Below, piece by piece: positions 40,469 to 49,320 of a stretch of DNA of 51,044 bases. Origin of the DNA: an uncultured Oscillospiraceae bacterium (lineage in GTDB: Bacteria; Bacillota; Clostridia; Oscillospirales; Ruminococcaceae); NCBI GenBank assembly GCA_947522735.1, contig CANNTZ010000011.1, forward strand, positions 1 to 51,044, in the 5' to 3' direction. Made by a program: the position numbers and the translations under genes. Below the pieces are notes generated by a model. It did no database searches. It was given only the letters and a program-made list of their open reading frames with translations, and had not been told where the DNA came from. Position 1 is the first letter of the stretch. The number at the start of each line of letters is the position of its first letter.

Positions 40469-41344
40469 TCACCAGAGCTGCGCGCCGCGCATATACCGGC
40501 GGTATTCGGTGGGCGTGACGCCGGTGCGGCGCTTGAACTGCCGGTTGAAGTTGGCGGTGTTGTTGAAGCCGCATTTCAGCGCTATGTCCAGCATGTTGCA
40601 GCCGTCCTCCTCGCAGATAAGCTTTTCGGCAAGCTCCACGCGCTTGGAGACGACGTACTCCCACGGCGTCATGCCGTATATCTCGCCGAACAGCGCCGAA
40701 AAATAGTTTGGACTGAGTCCCGCCTCGCGCGCAAGCCCGGCAAGGGTGAGGCGCTCGGTGAAGCCGCTGTCTATGAGCGCGAGCGCGCCGGAGATATCCG
40801 GAAAGCTCCGCCGGACGGCGGCGCTCTCCCGCCCGGCATAGCCGTGCTTCCGAAGAAGAGCTATCATTATCTCGTCCGTCTGTGATCTTATCGCCAGCTT
40901 ATACTCTGCACATTGCTCCATCAGCTCGCGCCGTATGCCATACAGCCTTTCGGAGATATATCCGGCGCGCGCGGCGGGGATGCGGTTGCGAAAATCCGGA
41001 GAATGGACAAAGCAGATGCTTGCGTGCTCCCGCGAAAAGCCGTCGTGGCTGCGTCCGGCAAGATAGCCCGGCTCGAATTGCAGGTTAAGCAGCTCCAGCC
41101 CGCTTTCGCCCACAGCGGTTATGCAGTGCGGCTCGCTGCTGGAAAACACGAAAACGTCCCCCGGCTCCATCGGATAGCTGTCCTCGCCGCTCTTATATTC
41201 GCCGCAGCCGGATATCACTGTGGATATCTCGAAATTGATATGCCGGTGGCTTATGTTTGGCGTATACTCGTGCCCGGCGCAGACGCGCCACAGCCTGAGC
41301 ACGGCGCGCCCCTGCCTCGTCAGCTCATGGCTTTCCGTTATCAT
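40469..41344 (-). CDS. AraC-family transcriptional regulator
   Basis: This 291-residue protein has an N-terminal cupin sensor (HRHINFEISTVISGCGEY, YPMEPGDVFVFSSSEPH) and two C-terminal HTH motifs (LTLAGLAREAGLSPNYFSALF; MLDIALKCGFNNTANFNRQFKRRTGVTPTEYRRY, shown here by key blocks). It is divergent from the dehydratase-RraA-SDR-MBL-GH10 operon and most likely activates it in response to a sugar. GGGAGGGG precedes ATG 41344. Confidence 0.93.
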   Translation of the reverse strand: MITESHELTRQGRAVLRLWRVCAGHEYTPNISHRHINFEISTVISGCGEYKSGEDSYPMEPGDVFVFSSSEPHCITAVGESGLELLNLQFEPGYLAGRSHDGFSREHASICFVHSPDFRNRIPAARAGYISERLYGIRRELMEQCAEYKLAIRSQTDEIMIALLRKHGYAGRESAAVRRSFPDISGALALIDSGFTERLTLAGLAREAGLSPNYFSALFGEIYGMTPWEYVVSKRVELAEKLICEEDGCNMLDIALKCGFNNTANFNRQFKRRTGVTPTEYRRYMRGAQLW

Positions 41345-41401
41345 GGCTTTCCCCTCCCTCTTTGAAGCATCGTAAAATAGTTTGCATATCCGATAAGATA
41401 A

Positions 41402-41430
41402 TTGGCGAAATATCCGCGCGGTTATGCTAT
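41402..41430 (+). promoter_or_regulatory. Promoter of the dehydratase-GH10 operon
   Basis: TTGGCG (41402-41407), a 17-nt spacer and TGCTAT (41425-41430); an overlapping TATCAT preceded by TGC is an alternative extended -10. Both hexamers are weak, as expected for an activator-dependent promoter. Confidence 0.45.
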
Positions 41431-41442
41431 CATCTAATCAGA

Positions 41443-41463
41443 TTTTACGACGGCCGCGTAAAA
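41443..41463. promoter_or_regulatory. Palindromic operator candidate with CGTAAAA arms
   Basis: TTTTACG (41443-41449) and CGTAAAA (41457-41463) are perfect inverted arms around 7 bp. A third half-site CGTAAAA lies at 41371-41377, upstream of the -35. The palindrome is just after the predicted transcription start. Confidence 0.5.
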
Positions 41464-41504
41464 AAGTCAATACCGGCGACAATATTGCCGGGCTGGAGGT
41501 CACT

Positions 41505-42842
41505 ATGAATTATTGCTCCGCACCCTCAGAGCTGCGTATAACCGACATGCGCTTCGTCGATATCGACGGCGCGCCCAAGCGCTGCACGCTGCTCAGGATA
41601 GACACCAATCAGGGCATAAGCGGCTACGGAGAGATCCGCGACGCCTCCTCCAAAACCTATGCGCTGATGCTCAAGAGCCGTATTCTCGGCGAAAACCCCT
41701 GCAATGTGGACAGGATATTCAGGCGGATAAAGCAGTTCGGCGGCCCGTCAAGGCAGGCGGGCGGCGTCAGTGGCGTCGAGCTTGCGCTGTGGGATATCGC
41801 AGGCAAGGCCTACGGCGTGCCGCTGTATCAGCTTCTCGGCGGAAAATACCGCGACCGCGTGCGCGTCTACTGCGACACCGACGTGGAGGGCCGCCACACC
41901 GGACGCGACATGGGGCTTGCGCTCAGGCGCCGCATGGAGATGGGCTTCACCTTCCTCAAGATGGATCTCGGCATAGGGCTGCTGCTCGACGAGCCGGGGA
42001 CGCTCTGTGCGCCGCTCGGCTTTATCGACGACATGAAGCGCTACGCGCCGCACATTCTGAACGTGCAGGGCGGCAGCGTGACGGCGGACATGCTGCGCCG
42101 CCAGGAGAGCTTCTCCATTGCCACCACCGCCCATCCCTTCACCGGCATACATCTGACCGAGAAGGGCCTTGATCTGCTCGAAAGCTATGTCCGCGAGGTG
42201 CGCGAGGTGATCGGCTACGAGGTTCCGCTCGCGATAGACCACTTCGGTCACGTCTGCGTGGAGGACTGCATCCGCTTTGCGCGCCGTATGGAGCGGTATA
42301 ATCTTGCGTGGATAGAGGACATGATCCCGTGGATGTATACCGACCAGTACGTCCGGCTCAAAAACAGCACTGCAATACCCGTTTGCACCGGCGAGGACAT
42401 CTACCTCAAGGAGCCGTTCGAGCGGCTGATAAGGGCGGGCGGAGTCTCGGTAATCCACCCGGACATCCTGACCTGCGGCGGCGCGCTGGAGCTTAAAAAG
42501 ATAGCCGATATCGCCGACGACAACGGCGTGGCAGTGGCCGTCCACATGGCGGAAAGCCCGGTGGCGTGTCTGGCGGCGGTTCACGCGGCGGCGGCGATGC
42601 ACAACGTGCTCGCGCTGGAATATCACTCTGCGGATGTACCGTGGTGGGCGGATATGGTGACCGGCATTGCAAGGCCGTTCATCGAGGACGGCTTCATCCG
42701 AGTGCCGGAAAAGCCGGGGCTGGGCTTCGACGGGCTCAACGAGGAGGTGCTCCGCGAGCACATAAACCCGGATATCCCCGGCTATTTCGAGCCGACGGAG
42801 GAATGGGACAGAGAGTTTGCCAACGACCGCCTCTGGAGCTGA
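41505..42842 (+). CDS. Enolase-superfamily sugar acid dehydratase (mandelate racemase group)
   Basis: This 445-residue protein has the N-terminal capping domain and a barrel with ligands Asp245 (PLAIDHFGHV), Glu271 (AWIEDMIPW) and Glu297 (CTGEDIYL), plus His347 (VAVHMAES) as a catalytic base. KMDL (152-155) is the usual second-strand Lys. Homologues dehydrate aldonates such as galactonate, gluconate or xylonate to 2-keto-3-deoxy acids. A ~60-residue insertion after residue 160 should shape the pocket. ATG 41505 has GGAGG 5-9 nt upstream. It is the first gene of a five-gene operon; the acid cannot be named. Confidence 0.88.
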   Translation: MNYCSAPSELRITDMRFVDIDGAPKRCTLLRIDTNQGISGYGEIRDASSKTYALMLKSRILGENPCNVDRIFRRIKQFGGPSRQAGGVSGVELALWDIAGKAYGVPLYQLLGGKYRDRVRVYCDTDVEGRHTGRDMGLALRRRMEMGFTFLKMDLGIGLLLDEPGTLCAPLGFIDDMKRYAPHILNVQGGSVTADMLRRQESFSIATTAHPFTGIHLTEKGLDLLESYVREVREVIGYEVPLAIDHFGHVCVEDCIRFARRMERYNLAWIEDMIPWMYTDQYVRLKNSTAIPVCTGEDIYLKEPFERLIRAGGVSVIHPDILTCGGALELKKIADIADDNGVAVAVHMAESPVACLAAVHAAAAMHNVLALEYHSADVPWWADMVTGIARPFIEDGFIRVPEKPGLGFDGLNEEVLREHINPDIPGYFEPTEEWDREFANDRLWS

Positions 42843-42871
42843 GCGGCAGGAGAAAGGTATGGTGAAGAGCA

Positions 42872-43786
42872 GTGAAATTTAACGACAGAGAAGAGATAAT
42901 CGAGCTGACCCCGCTGTGGCGCGGCGAGCGTTTTCCCGACGGACGGCCTAAGGTTCCGGACAGGCACCTCGACGCGCTCTACGGCATGACGCTTGAGGAG
43001 GTGTGGAAGCCGATATTCGTCCTGGGCTACGAGAACCAGTTCGTCGGCGGCGGCGAGAACCCGATGCACGCGCTGCACGACGACGGCAGAAAGCTGATCG
43101 GCCGGGCCGTGACGTGCAGCTTTTGCCCGACGCGCCCCGATCTGCACGACGTCATGTTCGCCAAGGGAGCGCAGGAGGGACGGCGCGGCAACTACAACCA
43201 GTGGGTCATTGATTCGCTGACGGAGCGCGACGTCGTCGTCGCAGACATGTACGACAAGATTTACAAGGGCACCTTTGTCGGCGGCAATCTCACCACCGCG
43301 ATAAGGACGCGCACCAAAACCGGCGGCGCAGTGGTCTGGGGCGGCATTCGCGATGTGGAGCAGATGAAAAGGGTGCCGGATGTGCAGGTCTATTACCGCG
43401 GCATCGACCCGACGCCGATACGCGAGTACGTCATGACCGGCTTTAACGGGATAACGAGCTTCGGCGGCGCGGTGTGTCTGCCCGGCGACGTCGTGTTCGG
43501 GGCCGGGGGCGGCGTGCTGTTCATCCCCAGCCACCTTGTGGCTCAGGTGGTCGAGGGGGCGGCAAAGACGCATGTCAAGGACGATTTCGGCTTTGAGATG
43601 ATAGGCTGCGGGCGCTTCACCACCGCGCAGATCGACCGCGCGACATGGTCCGAGGAGATGCTCGATCTGCTGCTGGAGTGGATAAAAAACGACCCGCGCG
43701 GCGAGGAATACCGCGGGCTCGACTGGTCGAGGGAATATGAGCTTGCGCGAAACGGCGATCCGAACGATACGCAGACCGCGCTGTAG
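42872..43786 (+). CDS. Long RraA-family protein, possible pyruvate aldolase
   Basis: This 304-residue protein contains the RraA fold: FVGGNLTTAIRTRTKTGGAVVWGGIRD (key: GGNL 137-140, Arg160-Asp161). In class II HMG/CHA aldolases of this fold the G...RD motif binds substrate and a divalent metal. Here RD is kept while the residue three after Asp161 position is Gln164, with Glu163 beside it. It has about 90 extra N-terminal residues and a C-terminal extension compared with RraA (about 160). In a sugar acid operon an aldolase or dehydratase-type role is more plausible than RNase E inhibition (inference). Start is GTG-type at 42872, after AGAAAGG. Confidence 0.82.
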   Translation: MKFNDREEIIELTPLWRGERFPDGRPKVPDRHLDALYGMTLEEVWKPIFVLGYENQFVGGGENPMHALHDDGRKLIGRAVTCSFCPTRPDLHDVMFAKGAQEGRRGNYNQWVIDSLTERDVVVADMYDKIYKGTFVGGNLTTAIRTRTKTGGAVVWGGIRDVEQMKRVPDVQVYYRGIDPTPIREYVMTGFNGITSFGGAVCLPGDVVFGAGGGVLFIPSHLVAQVVEGAAKTHVKDDFGFEMIGCGRFTTAQIDRATWSEEMLDLLLEWIKNDPRGEEYRGLDWSREYELARNGDPNDTQTAL

Positions 43787-43807
43787 AATGTGATGGGAGG
43801 AGCACTG

Positions 43808-44548
43808 ATGGCAAACGACAAGAGACGTGCGCTCGTGACGGGCTCGTCAAGAGGGATAGGACGCGCGGTGGCGCTGCGGCTGGCGCGGGACGGCTACGAG
43901 GTGACAGTCCACTGCGCCGGGAACATCGCGCGTGCAAACGAGACGGTTGAGCTGATAACCTCCGCCGGGGGCCGTGCGAGCATTATCGCCGCCGATCTCC
44001 GGGACACCGGAGAGACCGGGCGTCTATGCCGCGAGATGGGCGATATCGACGCGCTGGTGCTCAACGCGTCGCTGCAATACCGCCGCCCGTGGGGAAGCAT
44101 TACGCTCGACGAATGCTATGAGCAGCTCAACTGCAATTTTGTCTCGTCGCTGCTGCTGATACAGGCCGCCGCACCGCACATGAGAGAGGCGGGCTGGGGC
44201 AGGATAGTGACGATAGGATCGGTGCAGGAGGCAAAGCCGCACCCGGATATGCTGGTCTATTCCGCCTCCAAGGCGGCGCAGACCAACATGATGCGCTCAC
44301 TGGCGGCGCAGCTTGCGCCCTGCGGCGTCACCGTCAACAACGTCGCGCCCGGCGTTATCTATACCGACCGCAATCTTGACGCGCTATCCGACCCGGAGTA
44401 CGCCAAAAGGGTTACGGACACCATCCCCGCAGGCTTCTACGGCCAGCCGGAGGACTGCGCGGCGCTCGTGAGCCTGCTCTGCTCCGAGGAAGGGCGCTAC
44501 ATCACCGGCCAGAGCATCTATGTGGACGGAGGAAAAAGCGTCAAATGA
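43808..44548 (+). CDS. SDR-family oxidoreductase
   Basis: This 246-residue Rossmann enzyme has TGSSRGIG (11-18) for NAD(P), catalytic Ser138, Tyr151 and Lys155 (YSASK), and the C-terminal GQSIYVDGGKSV. It looks like the FabG/glucose-dehydrogenase group. In this operon it could oxidise an aldose to the lactone, or a hydroxyl of a keto acid (inference). ATG 43808 is chosen, with GGGAGG about 8 nt upstream. Its stop overlaps the next start (ATGA). Confidence 0.92.
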   Translation: MANDKRRALVTGSSRGIGRAVALRLARDGYEVTVHCAGNIARANETVELITSAGGRASIIAADLRDTGETGRLCREMGDIDALVLNASLQYRRPWGSITLDECYEQLNCNFVSSLLLIQAAAPHMREAGWGRIVTIGSVQEAKPHPDMLVYSASKAAQTNMMRSLAAQLAPCGVTVNNVAPGVIYTDRNLDALSDPEYAKRVTDTIPAGFYGQPEDCAALVSLLCSEEGRYITGQSIYVDGGKSVK

Positions 44549-45240
44549 TGATAAGACCACTCGGTCAGAGCGGCTATCTGCTGGAGAGCGGGCAAACGCG
44601 GCTGCTGCTCGACCCCTATCTCTCCGACGCCGTCGAGCGCATTGCCGGACGTCCGCGGCTGCTGCCAAGGCCGCTCGAGCCCGCAGCGGTGACGGCGGAC
44701 GCGGTGATCTGCACGCACGACCACGCCGACCACCTTGACTCCGACGCGATACGGCTGATGCCGCGCGGGCTGCGCTTCGTCTCGACCCCCGGCGGCTGCG
44801 ACAGGCTGCGCGCCTTGGGCAGAACCGACTTCGTCGCGCTTGCCACCGGGGACAGCCTCACCATCGGAGATTTTGAGCTCACGGCGGCGTTTGCCCGCCA
44901 CACCGTCGAGACCTTCGGGCTTATCGCCCGGGCCGAGGGGCTGACACTCTATTTCAGCTCCGACACGCTGTTCGACGAGCGGCTCCTTGAGGTAGCGGCG
45001 TATCGCCCGGACGCCGTTTTCATCTGCATCAACGGCAGGCTTGGCAACATGAACACCGAGGAGGCGCTTGCCGTTTGCAAAAGGCTTGGCGCCGGGATAA
45101 ACGTGCCGAACCACTATGACATGTTTGCCTCAAATTCGGCGGAGCCGGCAAAATTTTCCGACCGCATCGCGGGCGGCAGGACGCTTGAATTTAACAGGGA
45201 ATACATTTTGGAGGCAGGAGGGCACCTTCATGAAAAATGA
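44545..45240 (+). CDS. UlaG-like metallo-beta-lactamase-fold hydrolase
   Basis: This 231-residue protein has the metal motif THDHADHLD (His58, Asp59, His60, Asp62, His63), then FARHTVE and FSSDTLFD, and NHYDMF near the end. UlaG, the L-ascorbate-6-phosphate lactonase, belongs to this group. In the operon it is a natural candidate for opening a sugar lactone made by the SDR (inference). It is coupled to the SDR gene by a 4-nt overlap and overlaps the GH10 gene by 11 nt. Confidence 0.88.
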   Translation: MMIRPLGQSGYLLESGQTRLLLDPYLSDAVERIAGRPRLLPRPLEPAAVTADAVICTHDHADHLDSDAIRLMPRGLRFVSTPGGCDRLRALGRTDFVALATGDSLTIGDFELTAAFARHTVETFGLIARAEGLTLYFSSDTLFDERLLEVAAYRPDAVFICINGRLGNMNTEEALAVCKRLGAGINVPNHYDMFASNSAEPAKFSDRIAGGRTLEFNREYILEAGGHLHEK

Positions 45241-46567
45241 CGATATGGCCCGCATCCGGGCGGCGGTTGACGGGCTTCGAGACTTTGCGGACACCGTGGC
45301 CGAGCGCGGCATAGAGCGCTATCGCAAGCGCGACGCCGTGCTGACGGTGCGCGGACGCGATGGCAGGCCCGTGCCGGGAGCGCGGGTGAAGCTATTCCAG
45401 AGAACGCACAATTTCCGCTTCGGCGCGAATCTTTTCCTGCTTGACGAGCTGGACACGCCGGAGAAAAACGCCGAATACCGCCGCAAATTTCCGCGCCTTT
45501 TCAATCTTGCTACGCTGCCGTTCTATTGGCGCGACCTTGAGCCGGAGCAGGGCAAAACGCGATACGATATCGACGCCGTGCGCATCTACCGCCGTCCAAA
45601 TCCCGAGCTTTGCCTGCGCTTCTGCGCCGAAAACGGGATCGAGCCGAAAGCGCACTGCCTGATGTACGACAACGAGACGCCCGCATGGGTTCCGCACGAC
45701 GTTGAGAGGATAAAGATGCTCTACCGCAAGCGCTTTGCCGAGCTGTCCGGACGCTTTGCCTCGCGCATCCCCTCGTGGGAGGTCACGAACGAGACGCTTG
45801 CGCCGAAAACAGAGCTGCACACGCCGTTTCACGAGCATCCCGGCGCCGTGGAGTGGAGCTGGGCGCTTGCGAGGGAGTATTTCCCGCACAACAGGCTGAT
45901 TATCAACGAGGCGCCCTACGTCGCGCTGACCTACGTCGCCGACAGAAGCTGGTATTACATGCAGATACGCCGCCTGCTCGACTCCGGCGCGGCAATAGAC
46001 TCGATCGGCCTGCAATATCACATGTTTTTCGACGCGGAGGCGATGGCGCGGAGCGCATCCGACTATCTTGATCCGGCGCGCATTTACCGTGTGCTCGATC
46101 TCTACGCCTCCTTCGGGCTGCCGGTGCAGATAACCGAGGTCACCGTCCCCTGCATAGGCGAGGGAGACGCCGGCGAGGAGCTGCAGGCGGAGCTGCTGGA
46201 GCTGCTCTATCGCGTCTGGTTCAGTCATCCCGCAATGGAGGCCGCGATCTACTGGAACATGGCGGACGGCTATGCCTACGGCGCTGCGCCGGGCGATATG
46301 TCCGCGGGAGAAAACATCCACCGCGGCGGGCTGCTGCGCTTCGATCTCTCCGAAAAGCCGGCCTTTACGGCGCTTGACCGCCTTGTGAACGAGCGCTGGC
46401 GCACCTCCTTCGAGGGCGTTGCGGATTCCGGCGGCGCCGTTCGGTTCAACGGCTTTTTGGGAGGTTACGACGCCCACGCGAGCCTTGGAGGCCGCGAGGC
46501 CGTCGACAGGATATCGCTCGCAGGAGGAGACGGCTGCGCGGAGCTGACGCTCGTGCTTCCGGAATAA
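45230..46567 (+). CDS. Cytoplasmic GH10-family glycoside hydrolase
   Basis: This 445-residue protein has a short beta-domain (residues ~30-65) and a GH10 (beta/alpha)8 barrel. Glu188 in PSWEVTNET is the acid/base and Glu303 in VQITEVTVP the nucleophile; HCLMYDNETPAW matches the H-x-L-x-W region with Tyr in place of the last Trp-type residue. No signal peptide, so it should act on imported xylo-oligosaccharides or related beta-glycosides rather than on xylan itself. ATG 45230 has GGAGGG 7 nt upstream; longer frames overlap the hydrolase gene. It is the last gene of the operon. Confidence 0.88.
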   Translation: MKNDDMARIRAAVDGLRDFADTVAERGIERYRKRDAVLTVRGRDGRPVPGARVKLFQRTHNFRFGANLFLLDELDTPEKNAEYRRKFPRLFNLATLPFYWRDLEPEQGKTRYDIDAVRIYRRPNPELCLRFCAENGIEPKAHCLMYDNETPAWVPHDVERIKMLYRKRFAELSGRFASRIPSWEVTNETLAPKTELHTPFHEHPGAVEWSWALAREYFPHNRLIINEAPYVALTYVADRSWYYMQIRRLLDSGAAIDSIGLQYHMFFDAEAMARSASDYLDPARIYRVLDLYASFGLPVQITEVTVPCIGEGDAGEELQAELLELLYRVWFSHPAMEAAIYWNMADGYAYGAAPGDMSAGENIHRGGLLRFDLSEKPAFTALDRLVNERWRTSFEGVADSGGAVRFNGFLGGYDAHASLGGREAVDRISLAGGDGCAELTLVLPE

Positions 46568-46571
46568 AATG

Positions 46572-46605
46572 AAAACGCAGACGCCACAGACGTCTGCGTT
46601 TTGTT
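46572..46605. terminator. Bidirectional terminator after the GH10 gene
   Basis: AAAACGCAGACG (46572-46583) pairs perfectly with CGTCTGCGTTTT (46591-46602) around a 7-nt loop; T-rich on both strands. It separates the convergent GH10 and AraC genes. Confidence 0.9.
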
Positions 46606-46667
46606 ATGCTCGGGAGCCGAGGCAGCCGGGAAAAAAGGCTTGGATTGCGCGCCGATGCACGAGGGGC

Positions 46668-47546
46668 TCAAAAGCTTGAGGTCATGCGGGCGTATTCGGT
46701 CGGCGATACGCCTGTCATCGCCTTGAAGCGCCGCGAAAAATACTGCGGCGAATCAAACGCAAGCAGCTCCGATATCTCGCTGACGTTCAGACGCTTCTCG
46801 CGTATAAGCCGCTTTGCCTCCGCAAGCTTCATCAGCGTGAAATACTCCGTCACGCCGCAGCCCGTCGCCTCGCGGAAGCGCCTTGAAACGTACATCTTGC
46901 CGTAACCCATCGCCGCGCAGACCTCCCCCACCGTTATCCTGCGGCAGAGGTTCTCCTCCAAAAAGCGGACGGCCCTTGTCACCATGGGGTCGTCGCAGAG
47001 CTGGGCGAGCCGGAAACCGCCCACGTCGTTATGCGGGGGAAGCCCGCTGCGCAGAAGCATGATCAAAAAGCCCTCGAGATATATCCGCAGAAGCTGCTGC
47101 GCCCCGACAGGGGCATGTGCGCGCGGAGTCAGCCCTGAGAGGTACGGGTCGAAGAAGGGCAGCTCGAAAGCGCGCCGGCCCTCCTCGATCATCGCCGATA
47201 TAAGGCTTTTCAGCTCTGAGGGCAGCGTGAATATGCTGCGCTCAAACGCCTTCATTGCAGGAGAGCGGGAGACGAAGGTTATGACAAACACAGCCGCGCG
47301 CAGGTTGCCGTTGGCGCGCAGCGTGTGCAGCTCGTTCGGGCGGTGAAAGACGACCTGTCCCTGCGAAAGGCACAGCTCCTCCCCCTCCGCCGTCACCCTG
47401 GCTGAGCCGCTGTCGGCGTAGACCATTTCCCAGAAGTCGTGCCGCTCCCCCTCGAAGCCGAATTCGGGGCCAAGCTCGAAATAGTGCAGCGTCACGAGGC
47501 GGGATATGCTTATGACGTTTTTGACCGGGCTTGTCACGTAATTCAT
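46668..47546 (-). CDS. AraC-family transcriptional regulator
   Basis: This 292-residue protein has an N-terminal cupin-like sensor (ERHDFWEMVYADSG, LCLSQGQVVFHRPNELH) and a C-terminal double HTH (ITVGEVCAAMGYGKMYVSRRF and NVSEISELLAFDSPQYFSRRFKAMTGVSPTEY). The cis position and sensor suggest control by a pectin-derived sugar. It starts 1 nt after the GH28 gene, so the two are cotranscribed; it may regulate that promoter or the nearby sugar operons. Confidence 0.93.
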   Translation of the reverse strand: MNYVTSPVKNVISISRLVTLHYFELGPEFGFEGERHDFWEMVYADSGSARVTAEGEELCLSQGQVVFHRPNELHTLRANGNLRAAVFVITFVSRSPAMKAFERSIFTLPSELKSLISAMIEEGRRAFELPFFDPYLSGLTPRAHAPVGAQQLLRIYLEGFLIMLLRSGLPPHNDVGGFRLAQLCDDPMVTRAVRFLEENLCRRITVGEVCAAMGYGKMYVSRRFREATGCGVTEYFTLMKLAEAKRLIREKRLNVSEISELLAFDSPQYFSRRFKAMTGVSPTEYARMTSSF

Positions 47547-47547
47547 A

Positions 47548-49050
47548 TCATTTGAAGCTTATGTTGGAGGTGAAGTCTCCGATGGTGATGTTCGCGTCCT
47601 CAAGCCCTTCGACGCGCTTGCCGTTGAGATACAGTCCGTCTACGGTGATGTCGCGGCTCTGGTGTTCGGCGTCGAAGCCGCGGAAAACGGACGGCGGCAT
47701 TGCGGGCGCGGAGACCTGAATGTTCCGGAAGGTGATGTCGCGGTTTATGCCGCGCTTGGTATCGCCCTTGGAATATTCCGGAATGTAGGTGACGAAAGAG
47801 CCGAGCAGCAACGGCATGTAGGCGCTGCTTGGATCCTCTACAAATACGTCGGTGTCGGATTTCTGGAGGCGCGGCTCCTGCGTGACCTCGTCGTAGCAGA
47901 CGCGGATATTGTCGAACAGCACGTCGTGAATGTCGGCGTAATCTACGTTCTGGATGTCGCAGGCGATGTTGGCGACGCGGATTATATCGCAGTCGCGGAA
48001 GGTGACGTCGTATATCTCGCGGGCGTGCGTCTCCGCGCCGAACTCCAGCGCGCGGCCCCAGTCGTTCCAGATGACGCAGCGCTCGATGAGCACGTCGTGG
48101 AAGGTGTCGTGCAGATAGCCGTCGTGAAGCATATCCGCCTCGTTCTGCGCGTAATCGAAGCCCTTGACGCAGATGGAGTCGTCGTAGGTGCGGATGAAGC
48201 AGTCGCTTATGCGGACGTGCTCGCAGTTGTGCATATCGATGCCGTCGGAGTTGTAGCGCCAGTTGCCGATCAGCTTGACGTTGCGTATGTCAATCCCGCG
48301 GCAGCCTATCGGACGGATGTTGTAGACCAGCGAATCACGGATGGTTATGCCGTCGATCTCCACGTTATCGCAGTAGTTCAGCTCAACCGTGTGCTTGCGC
48401 GCGGCGTTGGTGACGGCGAAGCCCTTTTTGAACTGCTCTATCTCCTTTTCGCCGAACTCGAAGAGGATGTCCTCCGTGTTGCGGCTGTTGTCAAGGATGC
48501 CGTGGCCGATTATACGGATGTTGTCGGCGTCCTTCGCGAATATGCGTGCGAACACCACCGCGCCCTCGTCGATGAATAGCGTCTGGTTGGAGTGCAGCTC
48601 GATACAGCCCGCGTTGTGGACGCCCTTGCCGTAATAGATGACGTTCGGGTCGTTTATGTCCGCCTCATACTGCTTTTCGGCGTCGGCAAAGAGATAAATC
48701 GCGTTATGATAGCCGTCAAGCTCGACGCTGTAAAAGCCGGGGCCGGGGATGGTGAAGCGGATAACTCCGTCCTCCACTAAGGGCGTCACGCCCTTTGAGC
48801 GCGGATTGACAACAGCCCTTTCGAAGCTCCTGTTTGGCTTCATCGTGATATCGGCAGGGCCGTCGGTTGCAAAGAGGGCAAAGCCGACGTATTCGGTCTC
48901 CTCCACCGAGCGCTGATGTCCCGGCCAGCGGCGATTGATGGGCTCTGCGGATACGCGGGCCGTGTGCAGCGGCGCTTCCACCCCGTCAACATGCAAAACG
49001 CACAGGGTGCTGGGCGCTTCGCCCACCGAAAACTGATAAACTCTCGACAT
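47548..49050 (-). CDS. GH28-family (polygalacturonase-like) protein
   Basis: This 500-residue right-handed beta-helix protein has the GH28 block NSDGIDMHNCEHVRISDCFI with Asp269 (NSDGID) and TYDDSICVK with Asp290-Asp291, the expected catalytic acids. The usual GHG after the Asp pair is not evident (VKGFDYAQ), so the active site is modified. An N-terminal beta-sandwich (~1-115) precedes the helix. No signal peptide: it should be intracellular and exo-acting, perhaps on galacturonan or rhamnogalacturonan fragments. AAGGAG precedes ATG 49050. Forms an operon with the AraC gene. Confidence 0.88.
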   Translation of the reverse strand: MSRVYQFSVGEAPSTLCVLHVDGVEAPLHTARVSAEPINRRWPGHQRSVEETEYVGFALFATDGPADITMKPNRSFERAVVNPRSKGVTPLVEDGVIRFTIPGPGFYSVELDGYHNAIYLFADAEKQYEADINDPNVIYYGKGVHNAGCIELHSNQTLFIDEGAVVFARIFAKDADNIRIIGHGILDNSRNTEDILFEFGEKEIEQFKKGFAVTNAARKHTVELNYCDNVEIDGITIRDSLVYNIRPIGCRGIDIRNVKLIGNWRYNSDGIDMHNCEHVRISDCFIRTYDDSICVKGFDYAQNEADMLHDGYLHDTFHDVLIERCVIWNDWGRALEFGAETHAREIYDVTFRDCDIIRVANIACDIQNVDYADIHDVLFDNIRVCYDEVTQEPRLQKSDTDVFVEDPSSAYMPLLLGSFVTYIPEYSKGDTKRGINRDITFRNIQVSAPAMPPSVFRGFDAEHQSRDITVDGLYLNGKRVEGLEDANITIGDFTSNISFK

Positions 49051-49096
49051 GACTGACTCTCCTTAAACAGTAAATTGTGTTTTGCCGTATGACACC

Positions 49097-49126
49097 AGTA
49101 TACATCATATACACCGGGGTTATCAA
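49097..49126 (-). promoter_or_regulatory. Promoter of the GH28-AraC operon
   Basis: On the minus strand TTGATA (49126-49121), an 18-nt spacer and TATACT (49102-49097), about 40 nt before the GH28 start. Upstream to 49260 the DNA is AT-rich with no other clear element. Confidence 0.65.
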
Positions 49127-49259
49127 CAGCTTTCGCATAGGATTTTTTTGTGTGGAATAACACTTTTTTGTTTTGCGCCGCGCAAAAAAAGTCCTATAGT
49201 CCAATGTGCGCCTTAAACGGATCGGCCGCCGCACGAGCGCTCCGACAGGGCGGGCGCTT

Positions 49260-49306
49260 AAAATGAGAAAGCTCCGCCAGTCCGTCCGTGGGACAGACTG
49301 CGGAGC
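49260..49306 (-). terminator. Rho-independent terminator after the SDR gene
   Basis: GCTCCGCCAGTCCGTCC (49271-49287) pairs with GGACAGACTGCGGAGC (49291-49306); read on the minus strand it is followed by TTTCTCATTTT. It closes the operon of the alpha-oxoamine synthase and SDR. Confidence 0.8.
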
Positions 49307-49320
49307 CTCTGAATTGTGGG

